Below are positions 13,114-24,172 of a stretch of 64,000 nucleotides of DNA, in pieces. The notes beneath the pieces were generated by a model. The model saw only the letters and a list, made by a program, of their open reading frames with translations. It was not told where the DNA came from and did no database searches. Position numbers and translations under genes: made by a program. The first letter of the stretch is position 1, and each line of letters opens with the position of its first letter. Source of the DNA: Mangifera indica (Eukaryota; Streptophyta; Magnoliopsida; Sapindales; Anacardiaceae); NCBI RefSeq assembly GCF_011075055.1, contig NC_058148.1, positions 13,323,969-13,387,968 of the forward strand, given 5' to 3'.

Positions 13114-13966
13114 GGGAAGAAGACTATTTTCCATCCAAATTTTATGTTATTCTCAAACCTATACCCACAGAAGATGAAAAACTCATTTTTCCATTCATAA
13201 ACAAACTTTTGTTAATTTTTTTTGTTAAAGGGAGAGGTAAAATAGTTATTTTATTGTTTATATTAAAAAGTTATAAAGTTTATTACTTTTCACCCCCTTT
13301 AGGTTTTAGAAACTAATATTTCTTTTTTACCTAAAGTTTTTAAACTTTAAAAAGTAACATTTTCACCCCCAAACCTAGGGTTTCCATATTTTTTAAAACG
13401 CAGCCACCCCCCATAACTTTTAAAAATAGTAGTTTTACCCCTATTCTTCAACTTCATCTTTCGACGTCGTCTCTGACCTCCTTCTTCTCTTGGTGCGACA
13501 ACGGTGGTACAACGAAGAGACAAAGATCTCTTCGTCGTTCCACCCAGACGACGAAGGATGACGCTTTATTGTCCTTCGTCTGTTCTTTCAGATTTAGACA
13601 ATGTTTCGTTGTCCAGATCTGGACGACGAATGGTCGTCTTTCGTCGTCTTTTGTAGTCAGAGATGGGAGATCAGTGGAATGCATTGGCCGTTGGTGGTGG
13701 CCTGAGAAGGAAGCAAACCCTAGGGGTGAAATCTAAAATTTTTAAACTTTGAGGATGAGTTGAGATGTTAGTTTTTAAAACCTGGAGGGGGGAAATGGTG
13801 AATTTTAAAGTTTTACGGTTTATAATTTAAATGATGATTTAATCCCTGTTCCTAACTGAAAATTTGAACAACAATTTGGTCATGGGTGAGAATAGGGGTT
13901 TTTCATTTTTTGTGGGTATAAGGTTGAGAATAACCTAAAAATTTGGTGGAAAATAGTCCTTTTCCC
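13114..13966. mobile_element. Mutator-type MITE, 853 bp, 9-bp target duplication
   Basis: The left end GGGAAGAAGACTATTTTCC matches the reverse complement of the right end, GGGAAAAGGACTATTTTCC, and homology continues for over 70 bases. AAATGAAAA directly flanks both ends (13105-13113 and 13967-13975), the 9-bp duplication made by Mutator-like transposases. The interior (about 13450-13680) is less AT-rich and full of CGTCGT/ACGACG words that can fold back on themselves. There is no transposase gene, so it is non-autonomous. Confidence 0.85.
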
Positions 13967-13975
13967 AAATGAAAA

Positions 13976-14814
13976 TGGGACTCTTCTTTTAGAATTGGGT
14001 GTGGTCTGGTTGATGGAAGCCCATTTGGCTTCTTTCCACATTTGGGCAAACATTATTAATCTTTCTTTAGTCATTTTGATTTCGTGTCCATTTCCTCCTC
14101 TTTAAGCCACAACTTTTTTTTTCTATCTTTATCAGTAAGCAAAGCCACTATCTATCAAACCAAATGGGAATAATTTAGTGGTAAACATTAAAATTTACAG
14201 CAAGTTGTTTTGGAGTTGTTCAAAGTTCTTTCTCTCCAACTTCCACAATTAGCTCATTTGTGGCTACAGTGTCAAATTTACCCATCAATGACACTGTTTG
14301 TGAATAGTCCTCACCTCAGTCACCAAAAGGCCTGCCGTTGGATTGGTCCCCAAAAAATTGGTGAATTGGGCGTTTGAAGGCAAGGTCTCTCAAATTCTTT
14401 CCATGCATTAAGCTTTCAATCATGCGCTTACCTGTGACCCTTCCGTACTTTAAAGCAATTTCCTGAGCTAAATAGACCATTTTCCACCTCAACAATATGA
14501 TTAGGTGGCACATCCAATTGCCACATCCCCACGAGTTCCACCTTCCAGTGTGTCAAACACTTAAGGCTAAGCTAGTGGAGATGGTCAGCTGACCCTTTGT
14601 GTTTGAAAAACCATTATTTTTAATATAGAGAAAATATTAATAAAATTATTATGATTTTATTAATTATTAATCTAATTATATATTTAAAAGTGTGTATATA
14701 TTGTTAGGTAAAATACAATATAATATGAAATTATTAAGCAATTGTGGGTTTGGCTTCCATTTCAACCAAACCTCCAACCCTAAAAACTTATTATCTATTA
14801 TATCAAATAAATTA
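13976..14814. other. Intergenic, no gene recognised
   Basis: A less AT-rich patch at 14290-14580 has an open minus-strand frame of 65 codons that matches nothing I know. The rest is AT-rich. Confidence 0.4.
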
Positions 14815-15451
14815 GGGTAAAAGATTATTTTTTACCCAAATTTTAACTCAATTTAAAAAATACAATGAAAAACCTAAACACTCATCTATTTTTAAACTAT
14901 CATTAACTTTTTCATTAAATATAAGGATAAAATCATTATTTAATAATAATATTAAAAAATATATATAATTTTATCTTATTTTTCTCCTTAGGTTTTAAAA
15001 ATTAACATTTAACCCTCATATATAAACTTTAAAAAGTAACTTTTTCTCTTCAAATCCCTAATTATTTTTTCACTTCTCTTTTCAACCACTGACGACTAAT
15101 GCGACAATAGTTATCATTTAGAGGTCATCCTTTAAATAACTCTGTTTTGTTCCTTTATCGTTGTTTGACTGTTTACTAAAGAAAACGACTAATTTTTAAG
15201 AGAAAAAGTGAATTTTTTTAAAACTTAATTTAAGAAAAAATATTAGTTTTTCAAATTAAAAAAGAAAAATGAGATATAATTTTAATTATTTTAATATTAT
15301 TGATAACATAATGAATTTATTCCTTAATTATAACAAAAAAATTATAGATATATCTTAACAAATTAAAATTTGATTGAATGATTAGGGTTTTTATCCATTA
15401 GTATATATTTATCGTTTTAACAAAATTTGCGTGAAAAATTTTCCTTTTTCT
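14815..15451. mobile_element. Mutator-type MITE, 637 bp, diverged ends, 9-bp target duplication
   Basis: AATAAATTA flanks both ends (14806-14814 and 15452-15460). The left end is GGGTAAAAGATTATTTTTTA and the right end, reverse-complemented, is AGAAAAAGGAAAATTTTTCA, a diverged inverted repeat. Internal words such as TTTCTCCTTAGGTTTTAAAA are shared with the copy at 43749. Non-coding. Confidence 0.65.
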
Positions 15452-15464
15452 AATAAATTATTCT

Positions 15465-15488
15465 GAGAGAGAGAGAGAGAGAGAGAGA
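15465..15488. repeat. (GA)12 microsatellite
   Basis: An uninterrupted GA dinucleotide run just right of the MITE. Confidence 0.9.
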
Positions 15489-18120
15489 AAGGGCACGCGC
15501 ATACCCAGAAAAAGAGCCATAAAAGGCAAAGGACCAAATCCATATAAGATACTTCCCCATGATGCTCTGCTGCACATCTTGGTCCTCACATTTCTGCTCT
15601 CATTATGCAACACAATTTCGGCTCCGGACATTAAGGTTAGATTGTCAAGAAAAGATTACCCCATATACAACATATTTTTTACTGAATTTTGCTAATGGGA
15701 TTTATTAACATAGATTTGAGACATGTCATGTGATGACAAAACCAATAAAATCGACGGCCCACTCTTATGGAAACATGTGGTCGTTTTGCTTGTTTTAAAA
15801 TCCTTTCTTTGTTTTGGGAACTGAAAATGGTAATGTTGGGCTCCGAGAAAGGCCATAAAAGGTAAGCCCAGGGCTCAACTACTCTAATTCAAACACTAAA
15901 AAGAAATTTTGGAGCCGATTTTTCGAGATAAACCGTGTCAAATATTCTCAAATTCTGACACCCACAGGCGAAACTGGTTTAGTGCCATCACCATATAGCC
16001 AACTCCCAACCCAAAAATGGTAAAAGCTCAGTCTGGTTGCACAATGATACATGAACACCACCGTCTTCAGATTGCCTCATCTTTCATCTGGTTATGTGAC
16101 ACCCATTCTTTATGATAAATTTCCATGAATATGGGTATCTTTGCCGAATAACAAAATATAAAATTTTATATATAAGATAGAATATATTAAAATTTTATCA
16201 ACTATATTTCAAGATTAAACCTATTATTTGACCCCAATGGGGCTGTCAAGGTAAAGGTGGATAAGTTTTTGCATTTGTATAAATTTTTTTGGCTTGGCAT
16301 TATTTTGAATGTTGTTCCAATATAAGTTTTAGTCAAAAAAAAAATCATCAGTGGTCAAAACAATTTGCAGCAATCGTTTGTGGGGTTCTCCATTCACAAG
16401 TCTCCAAGCCACAACCTGCCAGGACCATTGGATTTTGAAACCTGCAAGATAAAAGGAACCCACTTCAGGCAAAATGCCCCATGGAAAAACACAACACTAA
16501 AAAATTACTGGTTTACAAAAAGATGAAACTCCCTTATGGGGCCTGGCTCTGAGTAAGTAATGCAGAGAGATATCAGAGTTACGACAAATATGATAAAAAT
16601 TTAAATTTATATATATATATTTTAAATTTTAATACTTGATTAATTTTACTAATTCTAAATATTGTGGGCTTAGAATGACAACTCCACATTTCATAGCAAG
16701 AATTAATGGTGGCAGTTTTCTTTTTCGGCAAGTAATTAATGGTGGTAGTTACTACAGAATCTATAAAGTGAGATAAAGATCTCTGTCTGGCTTCAACCAA
16801 ATTTTGCAGAAGTGAGCTGCATAATGAGACAAGAGAGTGTTAGCCATTTAGAAGAGAATATTGTGAAGCATAATGGCTTTCAAGATGATGACAAAAAGAA
16901 ATGCTGCCAACCATGTAATAGTCCACAGTGGAATCAAAGAACCCACTGAGGTCCCGCTGCAGACAATTCAGTTAGTAGCAGAAGGGAAAGTTTGATTTGA
17001 TTGATCACTGTAGAGTTTCATTGCCTAGTTTTTCACTAATTTCTTTTACATTGAATGTAACATCTTCAACTGACCTAATGAGTTTATTACCAAACATTTT
17101 TCAGATAAAAATTCGAAACATTCATTAATACTTAGATTTAAAGAAAATGTAGTGTGTACTCTGTAGTACATCACAATCAATGCAGATGGAGAAAAAACAA
17201 AGATGGGAGAGGGAATTTATGATGAAATGGTGAGGAACAAATGATTATACTAAATAAAATTAAGATGTATCATAGTGATATGACCACGAGAGGGCGCTGG
17301 CTCTCTGCCTGCAGCATCCATCCAATTTTTTTTAACCTCTCTTTTTCTGGTCTTTTGAAAGGATGATGGAATTTTAGCATCCCAACGTGATTCCAGAGGG
17401 AAATGAAGCAGCCACAAACAGGGTCTTTGAAAGACCAATAAAGCATTTGCATATGCACTGTCTATCTGCCTTTGCTTTGCTTTCTTATCATATTTTGGTT
17501 TTTAAGTTTGGATAATATTTTATTATAAAAATAAAAAAATATTATTTTAAAGATAAATTATTTAAAAGATTATTGAATATAAATAATTATTGTATTTAGT
17601 TAAAAGTAATAAAAAAATATTAATAAATTATTTTATTTAAATACCCTTGAATATAATTATTTTTAAGTATTTTATATTATTTTTTATATTAATTAAAAGT
17701 AAATTTATTTTTATCTCAACAAAATAATAAATAATAATATAATTATAATAAAATCAATATTATTTTGATAATATTTTAATATTTAAAGTAAAGGTAATAA
17801 TCAGATTCTCATACCATAATATTGTATTACTGACAAACCAAACAAAATAATGTAAGTAATAAAAGATAGATTATCAAAGTAATATTTAAATCCCTGAAAC
17901 TAAATTACCCCTTATTCTCTCCACACTAAAAGTTGAGACGTTTCTTTCTTGTTTTATCCCCACCTTTTGCTCCCATAACATTTTGAAACTTCTTCTGCTT
18001 CTATATATGCCTCATATCTAACAAACTTCCTCTTGGGTTCTTATTATTTTGTATGTAGAACTTCTTTTTCTTTCCCAACTTTGGTTTCTTATTTCTGGGT
18101 TCTGCTGCAAGTGAAGCTAC
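15489..18120. other. Intergenic and 5' flank of the 18121 gene
   Basis: No gene was recognised. An AT-rich block at about 17500-17890 looks like an unclassified MITE. A TATATA motif at 18003-18008 and a T-rich leader precede the ATG at 18121. Confidence 0.45.
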
Positions 18121-18414
18121 ATGGGGATAAACTTGGGTTTGGTGGGAAGCTTGGAGTGGGTGAATAGTTATGGTAAAAGGCAATGCAGAAGCCTGTTTTG
18201 GAGAGTTAGAGCAGCAGTGAAGAAGGCTGTGAAGAATGGGGCCAAGCAACAGTCCAAGTTCCAGTATGACCCCTCCAGTTATGCACTGAATTTTGATGAT
18301 GGTAGTTGCCATTTGGATTCAGGGGCAAATGTTGCCAAACAACCAAAGTTTCAAGGGTACTCAGAAAACAAGAAAATCATGTGGGTTTGTGTTCTTTGGG
18401 TGGAATCCCATTGA
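18121..18414 (+). CDS. Small conserved plant protein of unknown function
   Basis: A single-exon gene of 97 residues. The N-terminal half has the pattern MGINLGLVGSLEWVNSYGKR followed by a basic helix-like segment with FWRVRAAVKKAVKNG (about residues 26-40). Then come the motif FQYDPSSYALNFDDG (about 48-62) and a short variable tail ending in VLWVESH. I recall this arrangement from small uncharacterised proteins found across eudicots, where the YDPSSYALNFDDG block is the most constant part. There is no signal peptide and no membrane span. The ATG is the first in the leader, with a TATA-like motif about 115 bases upstream. No function is known to me, and no partner is implied by the neighbours. 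Confidence 0.8.
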   Translation: MGINLGLVGSLEWVNSYGKRQCRSLFWRVRAAVKKAVKNGAKQQSKFQYDPSSYALNFDDGSCHLDSGANVAKQPKFQGYSENKKIMWVCVLWVESH

Positions 18415-19380
18415 TGTGTTATGGTAGAAGGAGTACAGTAAGTAGACTGAATTGTCAGTTGCAGCCATTTATGCATTTCTTCTTGGTTTCATTTCCACTT
18501 CCATTGAGTGAAATTGATTGAAATTGTTCAGACTGATGATTTAATTACTTTGATGTAGGGTAGTTTTTCTTTTTTGGTAAATGACTAGGGAATCTTGTCC
18601 GACTTTGTCGGACGGGTAAACCTTGGAGTGCAATGTCTGGACCCATAAGATCCAAGGTTGTCTTTGCTTCTCTCTATTTCATTACTAGTGTACCAATTTC
18701 ATCAATCTACTTTGGCTCAGTGTATTAAATTTAAGAAAAGACATCAGTTTTGAGATTATTTGTAAGATAAACTATTAGGTGCCATTGCCATAACCGTGTA
18801 AACTTAAATGGGAAGACAAAAAGTTCTTGCCCTCACACTGGTAAGAGTCAAACTATTCCTGTCATGCATCTCCGAGACAACTCGCATCTGGAAAGAAACA
18901 AAAAGAAGAGGACAATTGTGCTCAACTCGACCAGCTGTAACACATCTATCTTGCAACTTCACAAAACTTTGCGCTCATATTTTTTAGCAGATAATGGGGT
19001 AAAATATCATTATATAATTAAATAATTTTAATTTTGAATAAAATAACACTTAATCATATAATGACATATAATTTATATATTTAATTATGTATTAAAAAAT
19101 ATATCTCTTAATCAATAGTGACGTCTGATATGGCATAAGCTGCTCCAAGTTGAGCTAATTTTTGCCTCAAATTGACGACCAAATCCCACAATTTTTATAA
19201 GGAAAAAGGTATTGACAATCAATTGTACAAGAACTCAAGCAACTGTCATCTAAGAAGATAACAAACATCCCAACAAATTTCTAGCTACATTTTTTGCAAT
19301 ATTGGTACAAGCAATACAAATCATTCCATTAAGCTTTATGTGTTCAATCCAGACAGCTGCAATCCTCCACACAAACCTTT
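18415..19380. other. 3' flanks of two convergent genes
   Basis: It includes a perfect 7-bp hairpin, GTCCGAC-TTT-GTCGGAC, at 18597-18613, and AT-rich DNA with a MITE-like core at about 19005-19095. Nothing coding was recognised. Confidence 0.45.
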
Positions 19381-22300
19381 TCAAACAGCTGGGTCTTCTA
19401 GCGTTGCCTTAGATAAATTGTTTATGCGAGGAAAAGCGGCTTTCTCTTCAAGTTGGTTTTGAACCCACACTAGCATCTTTAACAAGCTTGGTAACTTGGG
19501 ATCTGTATGGTAAAAAAATACAAAGCCAATTTAACTCCTGAAGAGAAAAAAAACTATCAAGATAACTTAGGAATCTATTAGAGGTTACACCAAAATCATG
19601 CAGGAAAAAGACACCACTGATCGTAAAACCCAGTTTAACAATGTCCAATAATGGTAGATCAAAACATTAATTAAGTAACCTTTGTTGCTCATATTCTCTG
19701 ATTTTTGAAATTTCAGTTTAACATAAAAAATAATCATAGCTAATGTCAGAAACTAGTCGGTAGACCTCTCAGACATGTTTAATCTGTGTTACCGTGTCCT
19801 TGGGAACTTTACTTTCTTCCCACTTAAATATCCTTTTGCAAATGCTTTCTTTTTAAGTGGTAGATAACACCTATTTCAAATGGTCCAAAATTCATGTCTA
19901 ATTTAGTAATTTCCCATAAAACCATACATAAGATACCAGAAGATAGGAGTTTCAAACTAAAATACATCTGACCATATTCGATGGCAGCAAGCTACAAGTA
20001 GAATTTTCAATGAAAATCTTTTGAAACAGTTCTATAGCATCACAGGAAGAGTGACGACTAGTAGCAATAACGAGTAATATACATGTCCAATTGAATGCGC
20101 AGTTATAAAAACTGTCAGATTGACAAGTCATACCACCATCCCATCTAAAGCAGTAGAAATTTTCTTAAGAAAACATTTCTCCATAGATATTTATTTTATC
20201 ACAAGAACTTTAAACACAAATTTTCATATAGAAAATAAAAGAAAAATGTCAAAGATAATAACAACAGCAAACTCACTAACCTTTTTCATGACTCTGGCTT
20301 GTGAGGATGGCTGCATTAACCTCGCTTGCTGTCTTCAGGCGCTGTGAAACATCCAAAAGGTCTCCAACAGGGCAGTTGGAGACATCTTCGAAAGCCAATA
20401 ATGCAACAGTCCTCTCCAACTCTTCTAAAAAGCTTTGCTGCAGAAAACTCAAATTTTCTTAGAACCATGCATCAGCACCAATAATAGAAAATTATACAAC
20501 TAGTAGCCAAAACAAAGTAATAGTGAACGGAGGATTACATTTTCTTCTCCCCTTGGTGCGAGCTCCTCCTGGGCAAACTCCAGAGCCTCTTCCACCTTTC
20601 CGTTCCGTATCAATTCTATTAACCTCTGCTGTTGAAGATGGAAAAACAGCTGTGGATTTGTATCCAATATCTGTGTACAGAATTTCAAGAACAAATGAAA
20701 ATGAATATAAAAAATTCAAATTATTTAAAAAAATGTCCTACCCCAACATCACAATTTCAATAAAGTTTTACTAAAAATTATATTTGATCATCATAAGAGG
20801 ATAAATCCATGTCTATCATATTAGACTGAACAACTATCATTGGAAAAAATTATCGATACTCAACGCTAAATATTTAAGAGTAAAGTAAGGGCTCACATAT
20901 TCTTTAAAAAAAGAGTAAGAATGCTATCAATGAAATATAAAAATGGCAATCCATGCATATAAAGAGTTCCTCAATTTATGCGTAGTTTCTTTGCTTGAAC
21001 TTAAGGTTCACTAATCTTTCCCTAAAATTGAAACTGAAACAAAGTAAATAAGATGTATGAATAATCCTAGTCTCAATAGTTATTACATACATTTAAATCA
21101 TCCCTTAGAGACAAATACCAAATACCTAAAAATAAGAGTTAAAGAAAATCCATTAACCATTAAATATGGAAGTTGATTACTTGGTAATTTCTGACAAAAT
21201 GATAAGCAAAATAAAGGACAATCATACACATCGAAGTTCATATATTTATTGATCATTATTGCAAAGTTTCAGCCTTAACTATTGTCCACCTAAAGAGTCT
21301 CCCCTGTTCGAAGAGTGGGCCCTAATTTCAACCATTTTCTCTCATTCTACTTTTTTTAATTACTTCCCTGCAGGTATGATTGCTGGCACCAAACAATCAA
21401 GACATAGAGTAGCACACAATCCCAAATGCCCAACTTGGGCTGTGCAAAATTAGCCACCATAACTTTATCCTACTACTCACATATACCATTCCTATATGAT
21501 ACAAAGTTGAGTAGGATTTATTTCACAGACCAATTCCTACGACAAAATAGCCAAATAAAATTTAAATTTTAGAAAACATTTTCAAGGAGAAGATCAGATA
21601 ATAACTTTGGTGATGGTACAGATTAATAGCATTTCAGCAAGGAGCTATAACAGACTCATAAGTGGTATAGTTGAAAGCCTAATGATGCAATATTGATGGA
21701 TCTATTGCAAAGAAAAAATACCGAAAAGGTTCAAATCCCACTAACCACTAATAACAAACTACCAAAGGGTGTAGCAAAGTCTATACACAAAAGAGGAGAG
21801 CATGCTTCATATGTTGGGTAAAGAGAGGAAAGGGTAATCCAATTCCTATTGGTTTGTCATATCTTGGGATAGATATAGAAAATCAATAGGAATCCATAAC
21901 CCCCATAGAGGGAACTTCAAAATCTCACAGGGAATTACGTATCTCTGATCCCAACTCAAACAAGACAAGAGAAAATGCGGCAAAGTGAGCACAACTATCA
22001 CTTTTTCCTAAACCACCAGTCACAACAGCCAATTTATTTAGATATTTGCCTCAGTTTCCAATCATGTTGTGCACCAAACAAAAGAAAAAAAAGATGTGGA
22101 TTTAGATATCCTGTACTACTACAACTAATAATATCCTGTCGCTACATCCTCTTCTGTCCTGCATGCCAAATGCAGCATAACAGAAGTAACAGAGGCTGCA
22201 TAAAAAAACAAGCTTCATCTTACAGTTCACTCTTTGCTTCATCTGTACAGTAGTTCATATGCCAATCAAAACTCTGATGTATATTTTGGAAGTCAATATG

Positions 22301-24172
22301 TAAAGTAACAATATGACCCAATAACAATTTGATTGGGATAACAATACTAACTAACAAAGAGTTCCATTATGGCAAAGTTGGACAGAAAGCTAGCACTTGC
22401 CACATGCGGAGTCCGGAATCTAATCATTTATGTAGGTGCATACCACCTGGGTTATTTAAATCTCAAACCCTAAAGTATTCTAATGGTTGAACCTGTCAAC
22501 AAACAGTTGAAAATCTAACAACATCCAAGACTATATATGCACTTTATACAAGCCATTGTATGAAAGAAGGTTCTAGATAAATTATGTTTAGCCAAAAAAG
22601 GACAACAAGAATCTTGAAATTTACCAAAAATATGCTGTTGGAACTATCGTAGTCATTCAGTGCACAAAATACTACTTGTAAAGATTGTTTGAACATGATC
22701 AAGCAGCATACCTCAGGATTTAAATCATTAACTTTCTCAATAGCATCCTCGACATTTCCACACTGTACAGCCTTTTTTACTGCCATGCGATCTGTTATAG
22801 TTGTGAGATCTATGTCTGCTATTTCTCAATAAGGAAAAAACAAATTGTCCACAAAACCAATCATTTGAACAACAAAGGAAACAAGATAAGACCCCAACTA
22901 TAGTAACATCCTGTTAGGGAACAGGATGTGGACTCCATCTATCTTGAGATAAACTATTTGGTTCAGCATAGGGTGACAAATCTCTCTAGTGTACAAAGTC
23001 CTAGGAGAACAAAAAGATGGCCCTAACTCTTGGGCTGTCAAGCTGTATAATCAAGGAGGAACTCGGAGCCTGCCTCTAGAGTTGGAGTGGATGGGGGATT
23101 CTTTCTAACTTGTTTGCTGTTTTACAGGTGTTTTGAGAGCGGTATTATTCTTTTCAAGGAGAAAACCAGATCTCCTTCTCCTCCTTGCCTCATGGTTGGA
23201 GCTGCTCAAGGGACAGGTGCTTCCTCTGGCAGCCTAGTACCGATTAGAAGTTCAGCATGGTGAGACATGTTTCCTTTCCCCTTAGGTGACACTGGCTGGT
23301 TGGTATATTGTTTCCCGTGGTATTTGTTTGCTTATGGTTGGTTTTTCTTTTTTTTTTTGGGGGGTGGGGGGGATATTTTGGTGAGGTTGCTCAAATTGTA
23401 TTTTTAGTTGATCGTGGCATCGGTTGTGCCATTAGGTTGGCCTTGAATAGGCCTTTGTGTTTTCCTTCTATTTTCAATATACATCTTTACTTACCAAAAG
23501 AAAAACATCCTGTTAGTAAAAAAACAAAAAAAGAGTAAGGATACGTTCAGTTCCAGATTCTAACCGAAATTTCTCAGCAGCATCAACATAACCTTCTGTG
23601 ACAAGAAAATTCATCACTAACTTATTCATATCTTCTTTCCTAATCTTTACATCATTGAGCTTCTTCTCCCATTCCTCCCGAGTAATCACTTTCTTTGATG
23701 ATGCCTGCACATAAAGAGCTCTGCACATAACTACCTTGACAAACCATAAGACGAACTTCTCCATCAAATCCTCCATATATTTCACATAAATTTGTCCAAA
23801 TCAATCAAATGAAAGAACAAATTCATCAAAATAGAGTAAAGAAACAGCTTGCATTTTCCAGGGGGGACCCATACGGTTTCTCAGAAGAAAAGGTCAAAAA
23901 AAAAAAAAAAAAACTTAAACCCAAAAGCTAATCATCACCATTCCTAAAGATCTTTAAAATAAAGAATAAATGAACAAAGTGATACTCTTAAATGATCTCA
24001 TTACAGTTAGTTCTCTAGGGTTTACAATTTCTAACAACCCAACACAACACCCAATCTACTTAACATAAAACTAGATACAGCCACCACAAAAATAAGCTCA
24101 AAACGCATCACAAACAAATTCAAACATATGACAGCAATCAAAACGATATTAAAAATTTCATGTAATTACCAT
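19381..24172 (-). CDS. GID8: GID8-like LisH/CTLH/CRA protein of the CTLH E3 ligase complex
   Basis: Six coding exons give 226 residues: 24172-24170 (the ATG alone), 23704-23545, 22818-22712, 20670-20539, 20437-20281 and 19502-19381. All junctions are GT..AG and all phases close. A LisH motif (about 26-56; [20 protein letters not shown]) precedes a CTLH segment (about 60-115; [20 protein letters not shown]) and a CRA region including [14 protein letters not shown]. Length and sequence match plant homologues of yeast Gid8 and human TWA1/GID8, scaffold subunits of the CTLH ubiquitin-ligase complex in nucleus and cytoplasm. The catalytic RINGs are in other subunits. The start fits because homologues begin M-A-[ST]-S-K-K and ATG|GTAATT splices to GCATCATCAAAG. 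The acceptor of exon 3 is TAGCAG, allowing E-P-D-I-D or E-H-I-D. Intron 2 carries a LINE fragment. Identification is firm; interaction roles are taken from the family. Confidence 0.93.
22918..23503 (+). mobile_element. 5'-truncated LINE-like element in GID8 intron 2
   Basis: The 13-bp sequence AACATCCTGTTAG occurs just left (22905-22917) and just right (23504-23516) of this segment, a target-site duplication of the kind made by target-primed reverse transcription. The 3' end, AATATACATCTTTACTTACC followed by AAAAGAAAA, resembles the tails of plant L1-type LINEs. It is about 586 bp with no long coding frame, so only a 3' fragment was inserted. It lies antisense to the host gene. Confidence 0.7.
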
